From assembly GCA_964503145.1 (NCBI GenBank), contig CAZCYV010000006.1, positions 1 to 64,000 of the forward strand: a stretch of 64,000 nucleotides of DNA. Direction: 5' to 3'. The position numbers were made by a program, and so were the translations under genes. Under the pieces are notes generated by a model. The model saw only the letters and a list, made by a program, of their open reading frames with translations, was not told the origin of the DNA and did no database searches. Positions 18,461 through 26,926 of the stretch are shown here, piece by piece. Every line of letters begins with the position of its first letter. Within the stretch, counting starts at the first letter, position 1. The DNA is from RBG-16-57-11 sp964503145. GTDB taxonomy: Bacteria > Chloroflexota > Anaerolineae > Anaerolineales > UBA4823.

Positions 18461-19630
18461 ATGAAAATCCTGTTCGTTGCGCCCTACGTCCTGTATGCGA
18501 TGCGCTCGCGGCCGTATCACCTGTTACGGCATCTTTCCAGGCGGCACGCCATCACCGTCGCCTGCATTGTGCAGCCAGCCTGGGCGGCGCAGTATCTGGA
18601 GGATATCCGCCCGTTCTGCGAAGAGATCCACACCGTCGGCCTGAACCACTTCGCATCGGCGGCCCAGAGTCTGATGGCCCTGCCCAGCGGCAAGCCGATG
18701 TCGGTGGCGTATGTCGCCTCCCGGCAGATGAAATCGCTGGTGGCGCGCCTGGCGCAAGACGGGGCGTTCGATCTGATCCACACGGAGTTCATCCGGGCAG
18801 CGCCGTACACCGCCGGGCTGCAGGGGACGCCAAAAGTGTTCGACTCGGTGGATAGCCTGGCGCTGGCTTATGCGCGCGGCTGGCGGAACCGCCATGGGAG
18901 TCTGATCAACCGCATCATCGCCTACGAAGAGTGGCTCAAGATGCGCCGCTACGAACCGGAGATGCTCCGCGCCTTCGACCGGGTGATCGTCAGCTCGGCG
19001 ATCGATCAGAAGTTCCTGGCTTCGACCGCCGGGCCGCCGGTAGAAGTGATCACCAACGGCGTGGATCACGAATATTTCTACTGGGAGGGGCGGGAGCGCG
19101 ACGAGAACTCGCTGGTGTTCGTCGGCGGGATGAACTACTACGTCAATGTGGATAGCGTGCTGAACTTCTACCGCCACATCTTCCCCAGGATTCGGCGGCG
19201 GCTGCCCGAGGCGCGCTTTTCGATCGTCGGGGCCGTGCCCAAAAAATCCATCCGCAATCTGGCCAAAGACCCGGCGGTGGAGGTGACCGGCACGGTGCCC
19301 GATATCCGGCCTTATCTGACGCGGGCGGCGGTCTTCGTGTGTCCTTTATTGGCCGGATCGGGGGTGCAGAACAAGCTGCTTCAGGCGATGGCGATGGGCA
19401 CACCGATTGTGACCACCTCCATCGCCAGCCAGCCGCTTCAAGTGCAGGATGGCGAGCATTTGCTGGTGGCCGATGAACCCGAGCAGTTCGCCGAAGCAGT
19501 GATGTGCCTGATCAAGGACAAGGGGTTGCGCCAGAAGTTGAGCGTGAACGCCAGGAAGTACGTCGAGGAGTGTCACGATTGGGATTCGATCGGCCGCAAG
19601 CTCGAAGCGATCTATCAAAGCCTGTTGTAG
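18461..19630 (+). CDS. Family 4 glycosyltransferase (exosortase-EPS type)
   Basis: 389 residues with GT-B fold. The N-terminus MKILFVAPYVLYAMRSRPYH, the switch-region DLIHTEFIRAAPY, VFDSVDSLAL and the donor domain VITNGVDHEYF, VFVGGMNYYVNVD and LLAGSGVQNKLLQAMAMG match the PEP-CTERM/EpsH1-associated sugar transferase group (TIGR03087 type) as I remember it. It is a clear paralogue of the product at 23705. It starts 12 bases after the deacetylase gene. Confidence 0.88.
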   Translation: MKILFVAPYVLYAMRSRPYHLLRHLSRRHAITVACIVQPAWAAQYLEDIRPFCEEIHTVGLNHFASAAQSLMALPSGKPMSVAYVASRQMKSLVARLAQDGAFDLIHTEFIRAAPYTAGLQGTPKVFDSVDSLALAYARGWRNRHGSLINRIIAYEEWLKMRRYEPEMLRAFDRVIVSSAIDQKFLASTAGPPVEVITNGVDHEYFYWEGRERDENSLVFVGGMNYYVNVDSVLNFYRHIFPRIRRRLPEARFSIVGAVPKKSIRNLAKDPAVEVTGTVPDIRPYLTRAAVFVCPLLAGSGVQNKLLQAMAMGTPIVTTSIASQPLQVQDGEHLLVADEPEQFAEAVMCLIKDKGLRQKLSVNARKYVEECHDWDSIGRKLEAIYQSLL

Positions 19631-19642
19631 CGAGGGTGCCGC

Positions 19643-20173
19643 ATGTCAACAGTTGAGTGTCAGATCAACGATATCCCCGCCATCTCCGAAGGCGCGGCGC
19701 AGCCGCCGCCCCTGCCCCTGAAGAAACGCCTCAAGATGTGGGCGGCGCGCCGCATGGGTTATCGGGCGGTGCAATCGGTGAAGGACCTGATCAGCCTGAT
19801 CCTGAATTGGAGCGAGGCACATCTCCCCGGCAAAAGGGGGGCCGACGCCGCTTCCGAACCCCTGCCATTGGACTTGCAGCCCGGCGATCTGGTGCGCGTG
19901 CGATCGCTGGAAGAAATCCAGGCTACCCTGGACCGCTGGAACAAGCTGCGCGGCTGCGGCTTCATGCCAGAGATGGCCCCCTATTGCGGCACGACGCAGC
20001 GAGTGCTGAAGCCGGTGCGCCGCTTTGTGGATGAGCGCGATCGGCAGGCCAAAAAAGCGCGGGGGATCGTCTTGCTGGAGGGGGCAATCTGCCAGGGGAC
20101 GGCCGATTTTGGACCATGCGACCGCTCGTGTTATTTCTTCTGGCGTGAAGAGTGGCTGGAGAAGATCTCCTAA
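19643..20173 (+). CDS. Uncharacterised Cys-conserved protein (EPS-locus hypothetical)
   Basis: 176 residues. The first 70 are basic/Pro-rich; then GDLVRVRSLEEIQATLD near 82-98 looks like a small SH3/KOW-like strand followed by a helix. The C-terminal part is rich in conserved-looking residues: LRGCGFMPEM, YCGTTQRVLKPV, LLEGAICQG and CDRSCYFFWREEWL. I recognise this pattern from uncharacterised proteins in other genomes but know no function. Five or six cysteines in short motifs suggest metal or Fe-S binding (inference). It lies 12 bases after a glycosyltransferase and before a FemAB-type gene, in the same orientation. Confidence 0.75.
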   Translation: MSTVECQINDIPAISEGAAQPPPLPLKKRLKMWAARRMGYRAVQSVKDLISLILNWSEAHLPGKRGADAASEPLPLDLQPGDLVRVRSLEEIQATLDRWNKLRGCGFMPEMAPYCGTTQRVLKPVRRFVDERDRQAKKARGIVLLEGAICQGTADFGPCDRSCYFFWREEWLEKIS

Positions 20174-20242
20174 GACCCGATCCGACCCCATAGAGACATC
20201 CGGCGGCCGGCGCTCGCGCCGCGGACAGGAGGTGAGGATACC

Positions 20243-21382
20243 ATGAGCGAATTGGGATATCTGGCTGATGAAAGGGTCGTCGTAGCGAACGAGGACATTC
20301 AGATGCGCGTCTCCTCGGCGCCCAGCGATCCGCAATGGGACGACTTCGTCGCCCGAACCCCGAACGGCAACCACGTGCAGACCAGCCTGTGGGCGCAGGT
20401 GAAGAGCCTGCTGGGCTGGGAAGCCGTGCGGGTGATCCTGTCCCATGAGGATCGCATCCTGGCAGGGGCGCAAATCCTGGCGCATTCGGTGTTCCCGCTG
20501 GTGAAGATCGGCTATGTGACCAAAGGGCCGGTCTGCGCTGTCAAAGACGCCGGGCTGGCGCAGCGCATGATCCAGGAGATCATCCGCCTGAGCCGCCAGA
20601 TGCGCCTGCAATATCTGATCGTCCAGCCGCCGATGGGCAGTGAAGACATCGCCGGGCTGCTGCAGGAGCGGGGCTTCCGGGCGACAAGCGTCGAGGCCGG
20701 GCCAACAGCGACGATCCTGGTGGACACGACCCAAGACGTGGATCAGATGCTCTCTCGGATGAAACGACAGAATCGCCAGAACATCCGCCGCAGCGAACGC
20801 GAAGGGATCAGCGTGCGCGAAGGCAGCCGGGAGGACCTGGACACCTTCTATGAGCTGCATTTGATCTCCAGCAAACGTCAGGACTTCCTGCCTTACACCC
20901 GGGAATACTTCTACAGGATGTGGGATGTGCTGGCGCCTTGTGGGAATATCGGCCTGATCCTGACCGAAAAAGACGGCCAGGCGGTTTCAGGGCTGCTGAT
21001 CGTGCCGTTTGGCGACACAGTGATCGCCAAGCTCTTCGGGTGGTCGGGGCAATATGGGGAATGCCGGCCAAACGAGGCGCTGTTTTGGGGGGCGATCCTG
21101 TGGACCAAGGCGCACGGTTACCGCTATTTCGACTTCGAAGGCATCGACCGCGAAGGCGCCCGCGCGGTGCTGAACGGCGAGCCGCTGCCTGAGCCGCTGT
21201 TGCACACCTACACCTTCTTCAAGCTCCAGTTCGGGGGCGAGGTGACGCTGCTCCCGCTGGCCTATGAGTACATCCAGAACCCGCTGCTGGCGTGGGGCTA
21301 TTACCAGGTAGCGCCAAAGATCATGAAGTCCAAGGCCTTCACCTGGGTTTTGGACCGCATCCGCAAGCGAACGGCGGGCTGA
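20243..21382 (+). CDS. FemAB-family (lipid II aminoacyltransferase-like) protein
   Basis: 379 residues, start supported by an AGGAGGTGA ribosome site. Family markers are NGNHVQTSLWAQVKSLLGW near 45-63, the GYVTKGPV segment, MLSRMKRQNRQNIRRSEREG near 170-189 and the second GNAT lobe with YFDFEGIDREG near 295 and FKLQFGGEV. FemX/FemAB proteins transfer an amino acid from aminoacyl-tRNA to lipid-linked peptidoglycan precursors; related proteins in polysaccharide loci may modify glycans. It is only remotely similar to the FemAB-like product at 16009. The long coiled-coil insertion typical of staphylococcal FemA appears absent. Confidence 0.85.
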   Translation: MSELGYLADERVVVANEDIQMRVSSAPSDPQWDDFVARTPNGNHVQTSLWAQVKSLLGWEAVRVILSHEDRILAGAQILAHSVFPLVKIGYVTKGPVCAVKDAGLAQRMIQEIIRLSRQMRLQYLIVQPPMGSEDIAGLLQERGFRATSVEAGPTATILVDTTQDVDQMLSRMKRQNRQNIRRSEREGISVREGSREDLDTFYELHLISSKRQDFLPYTREYFYRMWDVLAPCGNIGLILTEKDGQAVSGLLIVPFGDTVIAKLFGWSGQYGECRPNEALFWGAILWTKAHGYRYFDFEGIDREGARAVLNGEPLPEPLLHTYTFFKLQFGGEVTLLPLAYEYIQNPLLAWGYYQVAPKIMKSKAFTWVLDRIRKRTAG

Positions 21383-21414
21383 TCGGCCGCCGGGGCAGCG
21401 AGCGAAGGTTGCCA

Positions 21415-22323
21415 ATGCGCCATTTTTGGCCGAAATCAAGAACTGTTTTGCCGTTGATGCTGGTCGCAGCCATCCTGATTGCCGGCTCTCTGGGCTGCGC
21501 CAGCCCCGCCGCGCTCCCGCCGGAACCCAGCCCTGAAGCGACTGCCGCCCTCGAACCTCGGCCAAGCCAGAACGTCGCGCCCTCGCCCTCCCCGACCGTC
21601 GCGCTGCCGCCCACTCAGCCGAGCGAATTGGTCTGGGAGATGCTGGAGAGGATCCAGTTCGAGCGCGCGCTGAGCGATCTCCGGCGGCTGACCGGCGAAG
21701 CGCCGATCTGCCTGCAGGAGAGCCCGGCAAACACCGCCGTGTGCCGCGCCATCAAGAACCGCAAGACCGGCAGCGACGGGCTAAGCCGGGCCAGACAGTA
21801 CGTTTACCAGGAGCTTGCCGGGCTGGGGTACGCAGTCGAGTTGCAAGACTGGTCCCACCCAGATCACCGCGATCAAAACCTGGTCGCCCGCAAACCCGGC
21901 GGAACGCACCCCGAGGAAGAGGTCTATTTTATTGCCCACCTGGACGGGGTGGACACCTTCTGGGCGGAGCGCTTTCCGGCTGCGGACGACAACGCCAGCG
22001 GTGTGGTGGATTTGCTGGAGATGGCCCGGGTTTTGAAGGATTACACCTTCAGCCGCACCCTGGTGCTGCTCTTCTCCAGCGGCGAAGAGCAGGGCACGCT
22101 TGGGGTTCAGAGCTACTTGAACCAGCTTACCCCGGAGCAGTTGAGCGCCATCCGTTATGCAGTCAACATCGATGTGATCGGCTATGACGCCAACCAGGAT
22201 CAGGTGATGGAGCTATGGCACGGCGATCACCCCCCTTCCCTGGCGTTAGCCAACTGGATGATCGAGATCATCCAGGCTTACCGGATCGAGCTGGCGCCGC
22301 GGCTGGTGGTGGGCTGCGGCTGA
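21415..22323 (+). CDS. M28-family metallopeptidase lipoprotein, ORF stopped by in-frame TGA
   Basis: 302 residues before TGA at 22321. ATG 21415 gives a lipoprotein signal (LVAAILIAGSLGCAS, lipobox Cys near 28) followed by a Pro/Ser-rich linker. The M28 zinc-aminopeptidase core shows HLDGVD near 182 (first ligands), ADDNASG near 197 (bridging Asp), SGEEQG near 230 (catalytic Glu pair) and VNIDVIGYD near 255. The last zinc ligand, His in NPHHHAPSD, lies only in the continuation after the TGA, in the same frame. So the gene is either disrupted, mis-sequenced, or read through; see the hairpin entry. An extracellular peptidase role is expected if intact. Confidence 0.8.
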   Translation: MRHFWPKSRTVLPLMLVAAILIAGSLGCASPAALPPEPSPEATAALEPRPSQNVAPSPSPTVALPPTQPSELVWEMLERIQFERALSDLRRLTGEAPICLQESPANTAVCRAIKNRKTGSDGLSRARQYVYQELAGLGYAVELQDWSHPDHRDQNLVARKPGGTHPEEEVYFIAHLDGVDTFWAERFPAADDNASGVVDLLEMARVLKDYTFSRTLVLLFSSGEEQGTLGVQSYLNQLTPEQLSAIRYAVNIDVIGYDANQDQVMELWHGDHPPSLALANWMIEIIQAYRIELAPRLVVGCG

Positions 22324-22359
22324 GGGGACGAAATGCCCTTCCGTGCGAGGGGCATCCCC
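22324..22359 (+). promoter_or_regulatory. Hairpin directly after in-frame TGA (candidate bacterial SECIS)
   Basis: Arms 22333-22341 and 22347-22355 pair over 9 bp (one G-U) around the loop CGTGC; a GGGG/CCCC pair (22324-22327 with 22356-22359) extends the stem below a 5-nt one-sided bulge. The loop starts 18 nt after the TGA and has G as its second base. These values fit the general bacterial SECIS description (stem directly downstream of UGA, short loop with early G). Chance occurrence in GC-rich DNA cannot be excluded. Confidence 0.3.
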
Positions 22360-22515
22360 ACCGCTCTGCAAATCGAGAGTTACGAAGGCGAAAAGAACCC
22401 CCATCACCACGCCCCCAGCGACTCTATCGCCCAGATGAACCTGGATTACTGGCTCGAGCAAATCAAGGCTACCACCGCCATTGCTGCACATCTGGCGATT
22501 CCGCTCACGCCCTAG
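22324..22515 (+). pseudogene. Same-frame C-terminal continuation of the M28 peptidase after TGA
   Basis: The 63 codons after the TGA, in the same frame, encode GDEMPFRARGIPTALQIE then NPHHHAPSDS and a terminal helix, the expected C-terminus of an M28 peptidase including the last zinc ligand. No frameshift is needed to join the two pieces. An ATG at 22333 exists but has no ribosome site, so separate translation is unlikely. By a remembered alignment to Vibrio aminopeptidase the TGA falls at or near a disulfide Cys just before the SDH motif. Confidence 0.7.
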
Positions 22516-22569
22516 CCCTGGGCATCCTACTCGCTTTATCGGTCGCACTACATCCAACGCCAAGGAGAT

Positions 22570-23679
22570 ATGATGAAAGCTCTCGTCACCGGCGGGGCCG
22601 GATTGATCGGCTCCCACATCGTCGATTTGTTGATCGCCAAAGGCCACCAGGTGCGCATCCTGGACAACCTGGCCAGACCCACCCACCTGAAGGGCATGCC
22701 CACCTGGGTCAACCCACAGGCCGAATTCATGCTGGGGGATGTGCGCTCGCGCGAAGACCTGGACCGCGCCCTGGAGGGGGTGGACTGGGTGTTCCACCAG
22801 GCCGCCGACGGCGGCTTCACCAGCGCCATCAGCCACTATTTCACCAACAACGCGTTGCCCACCGCGGTGATGTACGAACTGATCCGCGATAAACACCCGG
22901 TGAAGAAGGTGGTGACGGCCTCCTCGCAGGCGGTGTTCGGCGAGGGGAAGTACGTCTGCGCCGAGCACGGCCCGTGCTACCCGCCGCCGCGGTCGGTGGA
23001 GCAGCTCCGCCGCCGCCAGTGGGAGGTGCGCTGCCCGCAGTGCGGGCGGGAGATGCAGGGCGCGCCGATCGACGAAAGCCACGTCAACCCGCTGTTGCCC
23101 TACGCTATGTCCAAGTACATGAACGAAATCCTGGCGCTCAACCTGGGGAAGGTGTACGGCATCCCCTCGGTGGCGCTGCGCTATTCGCTGACCTATGGGC
23201 CGCGCCAATCGCTGTTCAACCCCTACACCGGCATCACCTCGATCTTCTCCACGCGCATCCTCTCCGGCAAGCCGCCGGTGATCTACGAGGACGGGCGCCA
23301 GACACGGGATTTCATCTTCGTCGAAGATGTGGCGCGGGCCAACCTGCTGGTGGCCGAGCGCCCGGAGGCCGACTACCAGGCGTTCAACGTGGGCACCGGC
23401 GTGGCCACCAGCGTGCTGGAGTTCGTGGACCTGCTGGGGCAGGTGTATGGCCGAGAGGTGCAGCCGGAGCTGCGCGGCGAGTTCCGCCCGGGCGATTTCC
23501 GCCACCTGGTGACCGACGCCACCAAGCTGCGGGCGCTGGGCTGGGCGCCGCAGGTGCCGCTGCGGGAGGGCCTGCAGCGCTACGCCGCCTGGATCCAGAG
23601 CTTCGCCACGGTGGAGGAGTACTTCAGCGAGGCCGAGCGGCTGCTCAAAGAGACCCGCGTGGTGCTGCAGAGCGAATAA
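22570..23679 (+). CDS. Extended SDR NAD-dependent epimerase/dehydratase with Cys-rich insert
   Basis: 369 residues. The N-terminus VTGGAGLIGSHIVDLL is the Rossmann NAD-binding motif and the catalytic YAMSK (Tyr-x3-Lys) is near 179. Between them, near 120-160, is an insert with CAEHGPCYPPP and RCPQCGRE, four cysteines and a histidine arranged like a zinc ribbon. I remember such inserts in dTDP-L-rhamnose 4-epimerase-like SDRs, so a nucleotide-sugar 4-epimerase role is likely but not certain. The start is supported by AAGGAG upstream; ATG 22573 is equally possible. Confidence 0.87.
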   Translation: MMKALVTGGAGLIGSHIVDLLIAKGHQVRILDNLARPTHLKGMPTWVNPQAEFMLGDVRSREDLDRALEGVDWVFHQAADGGFTSAISHYFTNNALPTAVMYELIRDKHPVKKVVTASSQAVFGEGKYVCAEHGPCYPPPRSVEQLRRRQWEVRCPQCGREMQGAPIDESHVNPLLPYAMSKYMNEILALNLGKVYGIPSVALRYSLTYGPRQSLFNPYTGITSIFSTRILSGKPPVIYEDGRQTRDFIFVEDVARANLLVAERPEADYQAFNVGTGVATSVLEFVDLLGQVYGREVQPELRGEFRPGDFRHLVTDATKLRALGWAPQVPLREGLQRYAAWIQSFATVEEYFSEAERLLKETRVVLQSE

Positions 23680-23704
23680 TTCACTCCATCGCCAGAGGCG
23701 TTCT

Positions 23705-24883
23705 ATGAGCCTACGCATCCTTTTCGTCACCCCTTATGTGCCCTCATCAGTGCGCATCCGCCCGCTGGCGCTGATCCGCGAGCTGGCGCGGCGCGGCCAC
23801 CAGGTAACCCTGGTCTGCCTGGTGCAGCCGGAATGGGAGGCGCGCTACCTGAAAGAGGTGACCCCTTACTGCCAGGCGGTGCACCCGGTGTACTTGAAGC
23901 GCCTGGAGCCTTACCCGCGCCTGGCAGCCTCACTGTTCACCCCGCAGCCGCTTTCGGTGGCCTACTGCGACAGCCCCAGCTTCCGGCGCACGGTGGAAAG
24001 CCTGGCGCAGCGGGAAGCGTTCGACCTGGTGCACACCGAGTTTGTGCGCGCCGCGCCGGCGACAATGGGCCTGAACGGCCGGCCCAAAGTGTTCGACCTG
24101 GTGGATTCCACTGCGCTGGCCTACCGGCGCAGCATCCGCGCCGCGCAGGTGCCGTGGAAGCAACGCATGGTGGCGGTCATCGAGTGGAGCAAGCTGCGCA
24201 GCTATGAGCGGCAGATCGTGCGCCGCTATGACCGGGCGCTGATCAGCTCGCCGGCCGACGCCGGCGAATTGCAGTCCGACCGGCCGCTGGAAGTGCTGCC
24301 CAACGGCGTGGACCTGACATACTTCGCCTATGACACAGGGAAGAGGAAGGAAGCCGAGATCACATTTTTAGGGAAAATGAGCTACTACGTGAACGTTGCC
24401 AGCGTGCTGTGGTTCTACCGCCAGGTCTTCCCGCGCATCCGCCAGGCGCGGCCAGAGGCGCGGCTGGTGATTGTGGGGCGCGACCCGGCGCAGGAGATCC
24501 TGGCGCTGGCCGAGGACCCGGCGGTGGAGGTCACCGGCACGGTGGCGGATGTGCGCCCGTACCTGCAGCGGGCGACGCTGACGATCTGCCCGATGGTGAG
24601 CGGGGCCGGCATCCAGAACAAGATGCTGGAGGCGATGGCGGTCGGCGCGCCCTGTGTGGCGACCAGCCTGGCCTGCCAGGCGCTGCAAATCCAGCCCGGG
24701 CGGGAGGCGCTGGTGGCCGACAGCGCCGCAGATTTCGCCCAGAGCGTGATCGCGTTGCTGGAGAATGCGCAGAAACGCCAGGAACTGGCGGAAGCCGGGC
24801 GCCGCTACGTCGAGCGCTGCCACGACTGGCAGGCCATTGGCGCCAAACTGGAAAATGTGTACCTCAGCCTGGCGAAACAATAG
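23705..24883 (+). CDS. Family 4 glycosyltransferase, paralogue of the one at 18461
   Basis: 392 residues of GT-B type. It matches the 18461 product through ILFVTPYVPSSVRIRP, FDLVHTEFVRAAPATMG, VFDLVDSTALAYRRS, VLPNGVDLTYFAYD, FLGKMSYYVNVASVLWFY and VSGAGIQNKMLEAMAVGAPC. The donor-site E in the EAMAVG segment is conserved. The duplication spans the whole length, so both probably add sugars during assembly of the same or related glycans. It follows the epimerase gene after 25 bases and is the last gene before an AT-rich 95-bp gap. Confidence 0.9.
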   Translation: MSLRILFVTPYVPSSVRIRPLALIRELARRGHQVTLVCLVQPEWEARYLKEVTPYCQAVHPVYLKRLEPYPRLAASLFTPQPLSVAYCDSPSFRRTVESLAQREAFDLVHTEFVRAAPATMGLNGRPKVFDLVDSTALAYRRSIRAAQVPWKQRMVAVIEWSKLRSYERQIVRRYDRALISSPADAGELQSDRPLEVLPNGVDLTYFAYDTGKRKEAEITFLGKMSYYVNVASVLWFYRQVFPRIRQARPEARLVIVGRDPAQEILALAEDPAVEVTGTVADVRPYLQRATLTICPMVSGAGIQNKMLEAMAVGAPCVATSLACQALQIQPGREALVADSAADFAQSVIALLENAQKRQELAEAGRRYVERCHDWQAIGAKLENVYLSLAKQ

Positions 24884-24978
24884 CACATTTGTGTGATTGG
24901 AAGTGCATACATTTGTACAATATGCGCCTTAACGATTCCATGATAAGATGATTTTAACGTGTAAAAGGAGCGGGGAAC

Positions 24979-25857
24979 ATGGCTGATAACTTCTCCATGC
25001 GTGTGCAATTACTGTTAAAGCGAGCGTTGGATATCATTGTGTCTTTGTTTTTGCTCATCTTCAACTTCCCGTTGTTGCTGCTGATCGCCGTGCTGGTCAA
25101 ACTGGATTCCCCCGGCCCGGCTATCTACCGTCACCGCCGCGTTGGTAAAGATGGGCGGCCTTTCGATATGTACAAGTTCCGCACCATGGTGACCGGCGGC
25201 GATGACGCCACCTACATGGCATATCTGCGCGAGTTGATCGAAAGCGCCAAGAACAACCCCGACAGCGCTAAGCCCTACATCAAGATGAAGGATGACCCGC
25301 GGGTGACGCGAGTGGGAAAAATCCTGCGCACGTTGTACCTGGACGAACTGCCGCAGTTGATCAACGTGCTCAAGGGGGAGCTGAGCCTGGTGGGGCCGCG
25401 GCCGCATGTGCAGTTCGAGGTCGATCACTACACCCCCGAACAGCGCCGCCGCCTGGCGGTCAAGCCGGGCATGACCGGCCTATGGCAGGTACAGGGCAAA
25501 GCCGACTGCACCTTCGATGAGCTGCTGGCCTACGACCTGGAGTACATCGACAACTGGAGCCTGGCGCTGGACCTGAAAATCATCCTGACCACGCTGATGA
25601 TCATGCTGCGCGGCGGCGAGGCCTTCTGGTCGCGCGCCACCAAGCGCATCCCGCGGCGCAACGGCTCCGGCGGCAACCATCGGGGCAACGGCCGCAACGG
25701 CAGCCACCGCCAGGGGCTGCCTGAGGAAGACTGCTACGCAGAAGACCAGACCGAAGAGCAAAACCGATTCAAAGCCCGACTGCTCTCGGCCCTGCGGCGC
25801 TGGCTGCCCGAGCAAGAAGACCCATCGCTCGAAAGAATATCGTCGATCAAAGAATAA
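24979..25857 (+). CDS. Polyprenyl-phosphate sugar-1-phosphate transferase (initiating enzyme)
   Basis: 292 residues of the bacterial sugar transferase family (PF02397), which starts lipid-linked glycan assembly by moving a sugar-1-phosphate from a nucleotide sugar to undecaprenyl phosphate. After one hydrophobic re-entrant segment (DIIVSLFLLIFNFPLLLLIA) come the family motifs SPGPAIYRHRRVGKDGRPF, YKFRTM, LDELPQLINVLKGELSLVGPRP and KPGMTGLWQV. It is the short form without the four-helix N-terminal domain of WcaJ/WbaP. The last 75 residues are a hydrophilic, Gly/Asn/Arg then Glu-rich tail not typical of the family. Good RBS (AAAGGAG). Confidence 0.93.
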   Translation: MADNFSMRVQLLLKRALDIIVSLFLLIFNFPLLLLIAVLVKLDSPGPAIYRHRRVGKDGRPFDMYKFRTMVTGGDDATYMAYLRELIESAKNNPDSAKPYIKMKDDPRVTRVGKILRTLYLDELPQLINVLKGELSLVGPRPHVQFEVDHYTPEQRRRLAVKPGMTGLWQVQGKADCTFDELLAYDLEYIDNWSLALDLKIILTTLMIMLRGGEAFWSRATKRIPRRNGSGGNHRGNGRNGSHRQGLPEEDCYAEDQTEEQNRFKARLLSALRRWLPEQEDPSLERISSIKE

Positions 25858-25903
25858 TCTACAATTAATCTAATCTAACACTCATTGATCAGGAGGGTCT
25901 GAT

Positions 25904-26926
25904 ATGTCTCAACCTGTCCGAGTAGGGATTATCGGCGCGGGCTATTGGGGCCCGAATTTGATTCGCAACTTCAACGAAATTGAACAGGCCGACTTGCAGA
26001 TGGTGTGCGATCTGCGCCAGGAACGGCTGGACCACATCCAGAGCCGTTATCCGCATGTGAAAGTAAGCCGGAATTACCGCGACCTGCTGGAGCTGGGGGT
26101 GGAGGCGGTAGTGATCGCCACGCCGGTCTCCACGCACCACCGCCTGACGATGGAATTCCTGAACGCCGGGGTGCATGTGCTGGTGGAAAAGCCGATGGCC
26201 GCCTGCTGCCAGGAGGCGGTCGAGATGGTCGAGGCCGCCAAGCAGAAAGGGCGGGTGCTGATGGTCGGGCACACCTTCATCTACAACCCGGCGGTCACCG
26301 CGCTGAAGGAGATTATCGCCTCCGGCGAGATCGGCAAGGTGTATTACATCAACTGCACCCGGGTCAACCTGGGGCTGTATCAGCCAGACGTCAACGTCGT
26401 GTGGGACCTGGCCCCGCACGACATCTCGATCCTGCAGTACATCCTGGGGGAGCATCCGGTGGCGGCCAGCGCCCGCGGCGGGATGTTCGTCAAGCCGGGG
26501 GTGTACGACGTGGCCTACCTGACGCTGCACTTCAGCGGCTCGATCATGGCCGACCTGCGGGTGAGCTGGCTGGATCCGTGCAAGATCCGCAGCATCACCA
26601 TCGTGGGCAGCAAGAAGATGATCGTCTATGACGACATCGAACCGGTGAACAAGATCAAAATCTACGACAAGGGCGTGGACGTGCAGCCCTACACCGACAC
26701 CTTCGAGGAGTTCCACCTGGCCTACCGCTACGGCGAAGAGACGCCTTACCCGCTGAACTGGCAGGAACCGCTCAAGCTGGAATGCCTGCACTTCCTGGAT
26801 TGCATCCAGAACGGGAAGACGCCCCTGACCAACGGCCAGGAGGGGCTGGGCGTGGTGCAGGTGCTGGAGGCGGCGCAGCGCTCGCTGAACAATTCGAACA
26901 CCTGGGAGCCTGTGATATGCAACTGA
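25904..26926 (+). CDS. Gfo/Idh/MocA oxidoreductase (WbpB-like UDP-sugar 3-dehydrogenase)
   Basis: 340 residues. The N-terminal Rossmann motif is GIIGAGYWGPNLIRNF; VLVEKPMA near 88 contains the EKP signature whose Lys is catalytic in this family, and NVVWDLAPHDISILQ near 166 supplies the Asp/His of the active site. With the acetyltransferase and aminotransferase genes that follow, this reproduces the wbpB-wbpD-wbpE set which converts UDP-GlcNAc uronic acid to the 3-amino and then 3-acetamido sugar. RBS AGGAGGG lies eight bases before the ATG. Confidence 0.9.
   Translation: MSQPVRVGIIGAGYWGPNLIRNFNEIEQADLQMVCDLRQERLDHIQSRYPHVKVSRNYRDLLELGVEAVVIATPVSTHHRLTMEFLNAGVHVLVEKPMAACCQEAVEMVEAAKQKGRVLMVGHTFIYNPAVTALKEIIASGEIGKVYYINCTRVNLGLYQPDVNVVWDLAPHDISILQYILGEHPVAASARGGMFVKPGVYDVAYLTLHFSGSIMADLRVSWLDPCKIRSITIVGSKKMIVYDDIEPVNKIKIYDKGVDVQPYTDTFEEFHLAYRYGEETPYPLNWQEPLKLECLHFLDCIQNGKTPLTNGQEGLGVVQVLEAAQRSLNNSNTWEPVICN

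Noticed and set aside
24884..24978. Promoter in the AT-rich gap before the initiating transferase
   Set aside because: TTGTAC, TACAAT and GATAAG hexamers occur, but no pair has 16-18 base spacing; left unannotated.
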